Shown: positions 38,051-47,898 of the stretch, in pieces
How positions within the stretch are numbered: position 1 is the first letter of the stretch
How the letters are laid out: the number at the start of each line of letters is the position of its first letter
NCBI GenBank assembly: GCA_030407085.1
Contig: CM059587.1
Coordinates: forward strand, 37,421,001-37,485,000
Source: Trichopria drosophilae
Taxonomy: Eukaryota > Arthropoda > Insecta > Hymenoptera > Diapriidae
Reading direction: 5' to 3'
DNA length: 64,000 nt
Notes under the pieces: generated by a model
Database searches by the model: none
What the model saw: only the letters and a program-made list of their open reading frames with translations
Told to the model about the DNA's origin: nothing
Made by a program: the position numbers and the translations under genes

Positions 38051-39310
38051 ACGAAAGTAAAGGAAGATCCTAGCATGATCCATGGCCCGACGATGACGAT
38101 CAACGGAAATGGAGAAACGAATGTCAACGGTCACGTGACGTTAAGGCGCAGCTACACATCGCTGATAACGATGATCGAGCACCAGCACAGGAAGTTGGAT
38201 CGCAGCATCAGTGAGCCGACGTCGCGTTACAAGACAGAGCTCTGCAGACCCTACGAGGAAAATGGCGTTTGCAAATACGGAGACAAGTGTCAGTTTGCCC
38301 ACGGCTTCAGTGAGCTGCGCAACCTTGCGCGGCATCCAAAATACAAGACTGAGCTGTGTCGAACCTTCCACACGATAGGCTTCTGCCCTTACGGGCCGCG
38401 CTGTCACTTTGTCCACAATTTCGAGGAAGCAAGGATCCACAATCAGAAAGTCAGCGCCCAACTGGGCTCAGCGCAACCCAACATCATGGGGTTGACGAAT
38501 TCGCTTTTGGGGATGAACGCGGGCGTGAACACGAATGCGAATTTGAACGCCAACTTGAACGCTAACTTGAACGCTAACTTGAACGCTAACTTGAACGCTA
38601 ATTTGAACGCTAACTTGAACGCTAACTTGAATGCTAACTTAAACGCCAACTTGAATACGAACTTTAATGCAAACGCCGCCGGCACCTTGAACGGCAACCT
38701 CCTGGAGCAGTTGACGTCCGCGTCGTCGCGCGTCGTCGAGGGTCGCGTGGTCCTGTCGGTGGTCCGAAAGAATTCTCTCAATCTGGCCAATCAACCCGCC
38801 ACGGTCACGCTCCCAGCTACTCCCAGTCCAGTTTACAACAGTCATCAACTATTGAGGACGAATTCTCTGGGCGGTTTCGTGGGATATCATCAGGATCCTC
38901 ATCAGCAACCCCAGCAGCAGCCGCAGCTCGTCCAACACCATCGGCAAAGTATTCCGACAATGAGCAACGCGATCGTCGTGGGTACGGGGAGCACGAAACC
39001 CCTCAACCTGAGTCCGACATTTTCGTTGGGCAGCACCGCGGAGTCCATCTCGCCGTCGTCGAGCCTAAGCCAATCGCCGACCAATTCCATGGCGAATTTC
39101 TTCAATGACGAGGGACAGGCGCCCGTGTCATCGAGCGTCTTCAGCTTCGGCCAGGATTACGGTTTGTTGGCAGCCAGGCAGAGTCCGAGTCCAGTCAACG
39201 CGACGACTCCCATGCCGGAAGATGCGACGCCCCGCACCCCATCACCATTGTCACCGAACGCCGAATCCAGATTACCCGTATTCAATCGAATCAGTCGAAG
39301 CTACCAGTGA
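38051..39310 (+). CDS. Tis11: TIS11/ZFP36 family mRNA-decay factor, exon 2
   Basis: Encodes residues 19-437 of the exon 1-2 protein and ends at TGA (39308-39310). The family binds UUAUUUAUU-type AU-rich elements in 3'UTRs and recruits deadenylases, shortening the life of cytokine and stress mRNAs. Two CX8CX5CX3H fingers are intact: C83, C92, C98, H102 and C121, C130, C136, H140. Each is led by the family R/KYKTEL motif and they are separated by the standard 18 residues. The last 13 residues ([13 protein letters not shown]) match the CNOT1-interacting motif of vertebrate ZFP36 proteins. Residues 180-219 are ten perfect NANL repeats, followed by a degenerate NTNF. Ser72 (LDRSIS), Ser260 (VVRKNS) and Ser290 (LLRTNS) fit the MK2 consensus; Ser72 lines up with the regulated Ser92 region of human ZFP36L1. 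About 437 residues is close to fly Tis11 as I recall it. Identity is firm; exact isoforms are not. Confidence 0.97.
   Translation, partial: TKVKEDPSMIHGPTMTINGNGETNVNGHVTLRRSYTSLITMIEHQHRKLDRSISEPTSRYKTELCRPYEENGVCKYGDKCQFAHGFSELRNLARHPKYKTELCRTFHTIGFCPYGPRCHFVHNFEEARIHNQKVSAQLGSAQPNIMGLTNSLLGMNAGVNTNANLNANLNANLNANLNANLNANLNANLNANLNANLNANLNTNFNANAAGTLNGNLLEQLTSASSRVVEGRVVLSVVRKNSLNLANQPATVTLPATPSPVYNSHQLLRTNSLGGFVGYHQDPHQQPQQQPQLVQHHRQSIPTMSNAIVVGTGSTKPLNLSPTFSLGSTAESISPSSSLSQSPTNSMANFFNDEGQAPVSSSVFSFGQDYGLLAARQSPSPVNATTPMPEDATPRTPSPLSPNAESRLPVFNRISRSYQ
38534..38665 (+). repeat. 12-bp coding minisatellite (NANL repeat)
   Basis: Eleven consecutive 12-bp units of the type AACGCTAACTTG lie in frame inside TIS11 exon 2. 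The first ten encode NANL exactly (38534-38653) and the last encodes NTNF (38654-38665). Most units differ only by silent changes (GCT/GCC/GCG, AAC/AAT, TTG/TTA), which is typical of recent replication slippage. Being a multiple of three, copy-number change leaves the frame intact. Confidence 0.97.
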
Positions 39311-41729
39311 GCCGGAGCTTTTTTACGATTTATGGGGTATACGCTGAAACCCGGTGTAACCGACATCATTCATGGGGGTATTTTTTTTTCTACCATATTT
39401 AAACAAAAGGAAAAGAAAAGGCAAGAAAGTAATTACGATCTCTGGCATTTCTGGATAGATATCGAATTGGCGGAACGAATTGTTTGGAGCTGCTGTGCGG
39501 ACGTTGGAACTTGCAGAGTTTGAGTCTTTGATTTTCCGACTTCTTCTTAACGTGCCACGAAAATGTTCAAATGCGATCGACTTGACGCGACGACGGTTTC
39601 CCGGTTCGATAGCAATTTTTTTTTTTCACAGAAAGTCGCGAGCTAACCGGGCTGGAGCGAGCGGGTCATCATCGTTTCGTTACCGTGTCCGTCGCTGCGA
39701 ATCATCGTCATTTTTTCATACCTATTAATAACATATAACAGTTTTAATTATTTTATCGAAGTACCCCAACGGAAGGCGCCAGGAGATATCAGGGGTCACT
39801 GTCGCGTTCCATCCGAATCGCGATCGGGTACAGTCCTCCGTAATCGCAACGTTATTGTTATCATTATTGATATTATCATTATTAACTATATTATTGCCGC
39901 CTATTATATATATATATATATTCTATATTAATATCGACATCATTATCATATTCACTAACACCACTTCTCATTTCGGCACGCTAACCAGATAAAATTCGGA
40001 CCCTATTATTTTTTATCTTTGTTGTTATCTCGATTATTATTATTATTATTAATATTATTATTATTATTATAAATATTACTACGATTAATTTAATATTAAG
40101 ATCACTGTTCAGTCTGTAGCGCAAAACGCTCTGACGCTCATTATTAATATTATTATTAATATTATGAAAGTCCGATTCCCCTATTCCGTAAGGGGTTACA
40201 TCAGGTCCATCTGCTATCATGATCATTATCATTAGCATCGCAATTCCCGGTATCATCCCCCCACCCCTCTCATTTTCATGCCATTATGTTTTATTACCGC
40301 TATTACTAATCTAATTTACTGCTATTACGGAACAATCGATATATTTATACATAATTCGCAGCTTTTCAGTCGACAGATTTCATTCGATAAAGGGTATTTA
40401 AAACGAAATGGATAATTATTTATCGAAGTCTTATCGCTTCAATTCTTAATGACTCGAAAGCTCTCTTAGATAAAAAAGAATTTTCAAATTTGCATGCAAA
40501 TTTTAAAGATAACAACGATTTGCGGAAAGACGAAAATTTATTGTGCTTGAAAAGAAGACAAGAGTAAATTTAAGAAAGAAAATGAATCCGAGTACCGAAA
40601 CATTGAATTTTTGTACACAACGGGAACTCGAAGATGAACTTATATAGCGTGACCGCGGGACGTATATTGGATGTTTAAATTCAAACTGTTTTTTGCGAAA
40701 ATGCACGAATCCCTGAGAGGGATTCGCCGTTCCGTCGTGTCGCGACAAAAAAAAAAATAAAAGAAATAATTGTCAAAACCGTGGTCGATAGCCGCGGTTA
40801 ATCAGTAACGTGGTACTAATCCCTAAAATGTGATATGGTTCAATTGCAATAGCCTATTGTACTATTATATAGTAGACTCTTTTTTTTTTTAATTGTAGAA
40901 AAGAAACGATAAAGACGTTACTGTTACGACCAAGCAGAACTTGTGCGGTTGAGCGAGTCAATAAAAGATGGCTTTTCGAAAGCGTTCAGACCGAGTCTAG
41001 GGAGGAACCGAACTGGTCGTGGCCAGTAAACGTGACGTAATTCGGAACGAAATACAAGATTTTTTTTCGTTCGAACGAATGTACACATATTTGTGCGATA
41101 TTTAATAGACAACGCGATTCAAAATGAAGAAAAACAACAAAACACAAAACGGTTTCTAAAACTGCAGTTCTATTATTAACGGTAGAACGACGAATTTAAT
41201 ATATATTAGCTTTCGTTAGTTTTAAGTTGTTGCATGAAATGACGTATTTCCGTTGGAAATGATCGGCGACTATTTTTTTATTACCCTTGTGGATAAATTA
41301 ATTTATGCAGAAGCTTAAAAAGAAACGTTGAAAATGGCGCAATAGTTTTTCTTGTGATTAAAAGAAAGTTACTAAGTTTATACTAGCTCTTAAGGAAATG
41401 AAGAAAAAAAAACAAAAGACAAAATGTTACTAGTTTGCGTAGGAATATTCTCGGGAAAAATGGGCGTCATTTACGAGGAAGTGTATAAAGAAAAAAATGT
41501 TGCCCGTGTCATATTCCATCCGAAGAAAAGCACAGGCGCGATCGGCTCGGTTCCTTCTTAAACTCGGCGAACGCCGAGTTTCTCGCATCGAATGTGCGGA
41601 GGGCTGTCGTAAACAGCTTGCCGGTTAAATTTTTTTTTTGTTCGTTTGAAAAAAATCAATTGCATTTTTTTGTATATATTTATATAGCACTTCTTCTTCC
41701 TACAATTTACGCAAGAAACGATGATTTCC

Positions 41730-41738
41730 TTATTTATT
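41730..41738 (+). promoter_or_regulatory. AU-rich element nonamer TTATTTATT
   Basis: A perfect UUAUUUAUU in the putative TIS11 3'UTR, the optimal target of this protein family. It is about 2.4 kb after the stop codon, so it acts only if the mRNA uses a poly(A) site at or beyond 43932. Confidence 0.45.
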
Positions 41739-42296
41739 AATGTAAGTAAACGTTATACACTAGAGTTAGTCGAACAATATTCTATTAACATTGATAATTG
41801 TAGATGCGGTGACGAGTATAAAAAAAATGCCGGTTTATAATTTCGGTTCCAGGCTACTTCCTCTGCTTAGCAAATCCGATGCGTCTAACGCGGACAATAA
41901 TCGGCGTCCGAGTCCGATATGAATTTGACGCACGCTCACTATTTTTGCAGACGACGAATGCGGAGCAATGCAACTTTAATTGCGTAGATATTTCATTCAC
42001 ACGATATTTATTTGAGCGTTCATTACTTCGTAATACACGAATACAATCGGATCGGAACATGTAAATGCTTATTATTATTATTATTATTAGTTATTACTAG
42101 TTATTATACTTTTTTCGCAACGTTTCATTGTCAAACTGAACAAACTTCGGATAAATTATTACTACTCATCTCATCATTATTGGCATTATTATTATCATTA
42201 CATTAAGATTATTATTATTATTATTATTATTATTCTATTTTATTCTTATTATATATTATTTTATTCCGAATATTATTATATTATATTGTATTATAT

Positions 42297-42779
42297 TGTT
42301 AGGAATTCAAATTTCTATTTATTACACTTTTGAATTTAAATAAAAAAAACTTAACATGGTATTTCTTTGGTACAATCTAATCAGTCTTTCTGAAACCGCC
42401 CCTTGTCCGTGCAACCTAACTTGGAAAGTCTATGGGACTCCATCTAGTGCTACTAATCTAGTACTACGCGACCGTAACGTCTCCTTTATCAACTCCAGTT
42501 CCTAAATTCCAAATTGAACACTTTTTGTCTTCCTAAGATTGCATGAATCCTGGTGATTAACTCAGTCTATATTTATGGAACTACTAGTGCATAAACTGGA
42601 TCGTATTTGATTATAATCCACTAGAACCAACTTTTTGGAAATTGTTTTGTTTGGTTAAAATTGAATTCTACGCTTCCGGACTCGACAACGACGTATGACT
42701 TAAAAATTGATACAATTTCATGTCAAGTTCTTTCGACTACATTGAAAAATGTTATCAATATAAATTTGAATTCCTAACA
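42297..42779. mobile_element. Terminal-inverted-repeat element, 483 bp
   Basis: The ends are exact 18-bp inverted copies (TGTTAGGAATTCAAATTT) and remain similar for about 50 bp inward. They are flanked by ATAT on both sides (42293-42296 and 42780-42783), a possible 4-bp target duplication in AT-rich DNA. There is no coding frame. The TG...CA ends would also suit a solo LTR, but the long inverted similarity favours a MITE. The element lies in the 3' flank of TIS11 and brings an AATAAA near 42340. Confidence 0.65.
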
Positions 42780-43931
42780 ATATTATGATATATTATTACA
42801 ATCATTATTGTGAATTGTGTACTCTTTTCTTTTCTTTACCTGCGGATTCGACTCTGTTGGTCTAATTTGGAGTCGTAGAATTGACATCGTAAATCGTAGG
42901 AAAATGTTCTCGCAGTAACAATCACGTACTAAACGCAACCCAAGTCGTAAGTTACAATACACATACCGATATATATTATTTACATTACGGTGACAGCACT
43001 TTGTTTGTTGTAAGAATCACGAAACCCAACGCATTTCTTTGTACATTTAGACGTGACGAATCATTTTGTCGCAGCCGCCACTGCAGTCTGGAGGCGTAAA
43101 AAAAAAACTTCTGCATCGTGTCGTTTCTCTCTTCACAATCCTTTTTCTGTTCGGAAGAAAGAATTTTCGTACATTTCGCAGGAGCGGGTCTCTAAGAAAA
43201 ACTGAAGGCAAGAAAAGCATTTTTATTGGTGGTAACATCATTTTTGCCTATCATGTTATTCACCGTTTTCGCTTCATCGCTTAAAAAAACTCGGAAAAAT
43301 TCGAAAGTGAAAGTCGCTGAATGCAAGGAAAATTGTGCCTGATATCCGCCATCTTGTGTAAGTTTGCGCTTACGCGAAATGGCAGTCTTTGTTCATACAA
43401 TGGGTTTTGTTAAGCGATGAAACGAAAACGGATTTGAGAAGATTCTAAAGCCAGCAATAGAAAACAAAATGGACGAACAGCAGAAAAGGAGAGTTTGAAA
43501 AACGATTATTTGGAACTTTGTTTGAAATCGATTCAATTATTCGTCAGTGATTGTTTATTAACTTAATGTCAACGAGTGTAATTTTCAGTACTTCTGCGCC
43601 AATGAAGAGTTGCACATATCACTTTTTTTTACAGGTGCGATTTGCCGTAGAGATGTAATCTACCAATCAGCTCCCCGCGGGTAAGCTCGCGTACCATATC
43701 AAAAAAAAAAAAAAGCTTACTTTACGTGTACGTCATTTTTTTATGTATTGTTTTTAATGTAATATATTTATTTTTTCCATACGTATTTATATATTTATAT
43801 GATATTTTATAGTGCGTTCTTCTCAGTTAAGATCGATCTCTTGGCTCACGGACGAACTTCGCGTTCTTCGGAGTGTTTTTTTTCCATTACCTCTTACCAG
43901 TTAGGTTTTCCGTTCGAATTATCGAAATGAA

Positions 43932-43937
43932 AATAAA
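43932..43937 (+). terminator. Polyadenylation signal AATAAA
   Basis: AATAAA followed after a few bases by the GT-rich GTCTTGTTTTGC, a good downstream element. It is a candidate distal poly(A) site for TIS11. Confidence 0.4.
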
Positions 43938-44819
43938 AAAGTCTTGTTTTGCATCCGCCGCTACCGATCCTCTTCCCACTTTTACCGACCGATGGTACGG
44001 CGGATTTCGCGAATTGCAATGTTATTTTGTTTCTCTACGATTGTAAAAAAAAAAAAAACAGAATAATTACATGTATAAGTAATCGAAAGCGCATACTTAA
44101 TATTCTATTGTGATAAAAAGCGACAGAGCGAATGATTGAATACTATTCTTTGTTACTATAATATAAATCGCGAGCTTCCTTCGACAAAAGGTGCAAAACT
44201 CCGTAATACGTACTATGTGTAATATACAAGGGAGCTAACTGATAAGATGAAAAAAGTCGTTCGCAATTGAGCACCGAAACCCAATCTTGTTTCTGATTTT
44301 TTCTTTATTTGTAATTGATTTCTGTTTTCTCTGCAGTTTTGAGAGTGTTACAAAATGATAGATTTTTATTATTTTTTCTGTTTTGTTTGTCCGAAACGCA
44401 TAATTTGCGATTTCGTAAGTTTCTACTATGTGATATGGCAATTGATAATGAATTTAAGAAGAGCGGAAGGGTACTTAAGGGCGAACGACTTTCTTCTACT
44501 TCACAATGGGACCACAAACGTGATAAAAAGAACATAGATTTTCGATACTAGAGGTTATCGCGCCATGGAGGAGGAACAAGAGTTTCGAAGGGAAGGGGTC
44601 TGGTCGGCAGCTATATTTATGGAAGTGCCTTATATTTATTCACTTTTCTACGAAAATGAACATTGTGTGTCAAAGCGTCGGGCCAAGCTCGTGTCTCTTG
44701 GAAAGTCTTATTCCTCCTCTGACACCAGGCATGGAAGTCTTATGTATCACGAAGATGTAGTTCGATATATGCGTATATAAGTATGGCCAATGATATATTA
44801 TTTAATACAATTTTAATAT

Positions 44820-44825
44820 AATAAA
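44820..44825 (+). terminator. Polyadenylation signal AATAAA (most distal candidate)
   Basis: AATAAA followed by TGTGTTGATTTATTTAT, which is GT/T-rich. Beyond it the sequence changes to repeat-rich spacer, so this is a reasonable outer limit for the TIS11 transcription unit. Confidence 0.38.
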
Positions 44826-45305
44826 CAAGCCAATGTGTTGATTTATTTATACCACTGCTTCCTTCCTTTTTTCCTCCTTTTATATCTAGGCGTCTCTTTC
44901 GACAAAATGGATATTTGGTCGCTCCCCACAGTGAGCTTCAAGCATTTCTTGGTTAAACTAAAATGAAAATTGCTATCAGCCCTAGTGGCAATCTTAGTGA
45001 AGTCTACATGCAGGCTTAGTGCAGATTTTTGAAGATATTAGTGAAGACCACGAGTGGTCTACGTTTGCATTTGACTGTGGGTCTGCATCAAGATTCTGCA
45101 TTGAAGAATTTTCTGAAAGTCTTAATAAAGAATCTGCTTTAGTATTCACGTATCTTTTTTTTAAATAATGTAACAAGATTCTCTAGTAAGAATATCTCGG
45201 ACGGGTTGAAGACTCTCGCACTTTCAAAATTCAAAATATTGCACATCCTACATCTAAAAGTTGCTTTTCTTTAAGTTACATGGTTATATATATTGCTCAA
45301 GTATC

Positions 45306-46039
45306 CCAGCAATCGAGATTGGATAGGATTGGATTGAAATTTTCAATTCATTTTGAATTCATACTTTGATTCCGTAAATATGTATTCAAATGGATTGAAT
45401 TCCGAAAAAAGGAATCCATCTGTATTCAATTTTACGAATACAATTAGATGGTTTTAAAGCCGTAATATTGATTACAGATTTATTTAAAGTTTCGTTTTTG
45501 ATAGAAAACTTTTTTTTGCATTGAAATGAATACGCTTAGATAGTTCTGAATCCGGAATGTTGAATACGGAGGCATTCAATATTTCGTTTTTAAGAAGGAA
45601 ACTTTTTTTGGATTGAAATGAATACACTTGGCTACTTTTGAATCCGTAATGTTGAATACGGATGCATTCAATGCTTCGTTTTTAAATAGGAAACTTTTTT
45701 TTGATTGAAATGGATACACTTGGATAGTTTTGAACCCGTAATGTTGAATACGGATGTTTTCAAAGTTTTGTTTTTAAAACACAACTTTTTTTGGATTTAA
45801 ATGAATACACTTGGATAGTTTTGAATCCATAATGTTGAATACGGATGTATTTAAGAATTAATTTTTAAAAATGAAAATTTTTTGGATTAATATGAATTCA
45901 GAAAGTAACCTTTTTATTCGTATAAACGAATAGAATTGTATATACATATTAAAACGGATTCACCGTTGACCAAAGTATGGATTCAGAATTTAATAATTGA
46001 ATCCAATTCTGTACAACTCTATCCAAATTCGATTGCTGG
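45306..46039. mobile_element. TIR element carrying five 92-bp tandem repeats
   Basis: The termini CCAGCAATCGAGATTGGATAG (45306) and, inverted, CCAGCAATCGAATTTGGATAG (ending 46039) bound 734 bp. Inside, five units of about 92 bp follow each other; the TTGAATACGG-type landmark recurs at 45469 (diverged), 45561, 45653, 45745 and 45836. Each unit holds a palindrome (ATCCGTA...TACGGAT) and a poly-T block. There is no transposase frame and no clear target duplication. It is a non-autonomous DNA transposon that has captured or grown a satellite array; the superfamily is not recognised. Confidence 0.75.
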
Positions 46040-47403
46040 CATGTCAATGTTCAGTCTCAATCATCACGTTTTATTTTTCCCAGTATATTTCTGCTCTTAT
46101 GTAGAATAAATATTACAGTTGTCGGATATTTTACAAATTTTAGCAGTTAATTTTTAAATTTTTGAACAAATTTTACATTGTTATGTCGTTTGCTACTTTA
46201 TTTTACAAATTCTATGCGCAATCACCAATGCACCAATAGTTTAGTCTTATCGCCGTAATTGTTAGCAATAAAAAAATAAAATTTATGTTTCTTAACAAAG
46301 TCTGGTAGGTATTATATATTATGGTAATTAAAACGTGTAATTTACGCAGAGAAAAATAACCGCAAAAATAGTTCTTAAATAGATTAATCAAAATATATTA
46401 TTACGAATTACTGTAAGAAAAACAAATGATATAGCGACAACATTTATGTTCTTAAACATTCCTGATTATTGTTTAGAAAGAATCCAGCTTTACCTGTCCT
46501 ATTGCGGTATTTTTATTACTTTTATTTTATAAATGTTTTTAAAGAATTTTTGTTAAGAAATGCAATTGGTCAAATAGTTTTGTACGGTCGAAAGGAGGAA
46601 TTATGAATCATTAAAATTAATACTACATTTTTTTAAATTGTTTTCATCGAGAAGATTGTCTTGAGTGGTCTACTTTATAGGAATGCACATGTTTATCACT
46701 CGTGTGTATTTATATAAAATAATATTCCGAGAAATAAATAAAAGCGCTCATTTTTTGTTGAAAATTAAAAAACAATCTAAAAAATTCGTAAAAACATTTC
46801 CATCCTTTAAGTTGCATTTAATATATTACTTTTCCAACATTTTCGCAACAATTCTGAATCGTGCGGACAATTTGTCACTTCAGAAGAGCACCCGTTGGAA
46901 AATTAAAAATTTGTATGGACAAAGGACAAGGATATTTAAACATTTATAGTTGTAGAATATCATAGAATTGGTTCATAGAGATTTTAAATGCCATTTAAGT
47001 ACTATGTAGTAAAAAGTAAGCAAACGTTTACGTCAGATTCTTTATTGCATCTGCATTAAAATTCTATAAATTAATCAAAAAATAAGTATCTAGGCTAAGG
47101 GTGTTCGCAGACACTGTTATTCAGATTATTTAAGCCTATATGAAGACTGCAGCAGACTGAAGTAAGAATTACTGCAGAATCTGGTATGAAGAAACTTTAG
47201 TCAGGCTACGAGAATTTGACTCTCAGAATTTTTTTATAGAATCTTCATAAACTCTACAAGTGAAGATAGTGCCGCTAAGGAAAGCATGATTGGTATATCA
47301 TTCAAGATCACAAAACTATTCTTACTGAAATCGTAACTAATCCCGTGTTCGAGAAAATGTAATATTATAATTTCGAAAAATGAAAAATGTAGGAATATAA
47401 TGT
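46040..47403. other. AT-rich spacer
   Basis: No gene is supported. The only long frame (46665-46949, + strand) is lysine/phenylalanine-rich and has no domain. The segment may include upstream remains of the transposon whose coding part starts at about 47404. Confidence 0.4.
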
Positions 47404-47898
47404 TTTCGAGGCAGCATTAATATACACGAAAAAGCCCCTTTGTGGTCTAAAAAGCTTAAATTGGTGCCCAAAAATGATCCCGGAGAAATATTTCAAGGAA
47501 ACGCATGCCGCAAACTCTTGCAAGAAGCGGACAGATTAAATGATCCTGGCATTTATGGAAGCAATGATTTTCTTCAGATAGTTCTATTTATATCAGTTTT
47601 CAAAGGCTAAACAATGTGGTTCAAGATCAGAAATGAATAATAATAATTTGGATAAGCATTTTCGTGAATTAAATAAAATATATAAAAGTACAGGAGTTTC
47701 CGAAACTTTAAAAATGCACACAATTGTGAACCATTTACAGCATTGCTTACATTTTTTTGAGTAATAAAGGACTGGATTTTGGTCGAAACAAAATGGCCAG
47801 TCTTTCCATAAAGAGTTTTTGGGAATTTTGGGAGCATCACATAATCAATTTGATGACAGATCCTACCTATTCCATGAGATTAAAAAGTGCTGTTGTTG
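47404..47898 (+). pseudogene. Decayed transposon-encoded protein, C-terminal part
   Basis: Frame 47404-47610 reads ...APLWSKKLKLVPKNDPGEI FQGNACRKLLQEADRL... up to a TAA. The reading then continues in the next frame (from 47606) with LDKHFRELNKIYKSTGVSE and LKMHTIVNHLQHCL. After two adjacent stops at 47762-47767 it resumes with GFWSKQNGQSFHKEF up to TGA (47896-47898). The pattern FxGNxCRKLL ... H ... WSxQxxxxxHKEF is one I associate with a widespread uncharacterised protein of invertebrate DNA transposons, but I cannot name the superfamily. At least one frameshift and two internal stops show it is dead. An overlapping minus-strand frame is a shadow. Confidence 0.5.

Larger units (their letters stand above)
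39311..44850 (+). other. 3'UTR and 3' flank of TIS11
   Basis: From the stop codon on there is no credible frame. ATT/TTA-rich simple sequence covers parts of 39850-40260, 42060-42095 and 42205-42300. TTATTTATT (41730-41738) is the nonamer bound by TIS11-type fingers, and UGUAUAUA (41671-41678) is a Pumilio site. Polyadenylation hexamers AATAAA occur at 40756, 40960, 43932 and 44820; the last two have GT-rich sequence just downstream. How far the real 3'UTR runs is unknown. A 71-codon frame at 44565-44780 has a good start context but no recognisable content. Confidence 0.6.

Noticed and set aside
38443..38790. Minus-strand frame with KLAFKLAF repeats
   Set aside because: It is the antisense reading of the NANL minisatellite within the TIS11 exon.
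43280..43352. Minus-strand ATGGCGGAT start (MADIRHNF...) that looks like a gene start
   Set aside because: It stops after 23 codons with no clear donor; the ATGGCGG word is better read as a YY1/Pho-type site.
44565..44780. 71-codon frame MEEEQEFRREG... with good start context after the TIS11 3' region
   Set aside because: No domain, and it overlaps the likely distal 3'UTR; conservation data would be needed before calling a small protein.
44970..47290. Possible 2.3-kb element with ends CCCTAGTGGCA and CCTTAGCGGCA in inverted orientation
   Set aside because: Only about 11 bp match well, similarity fades quickly inward, and no target duplication is present.
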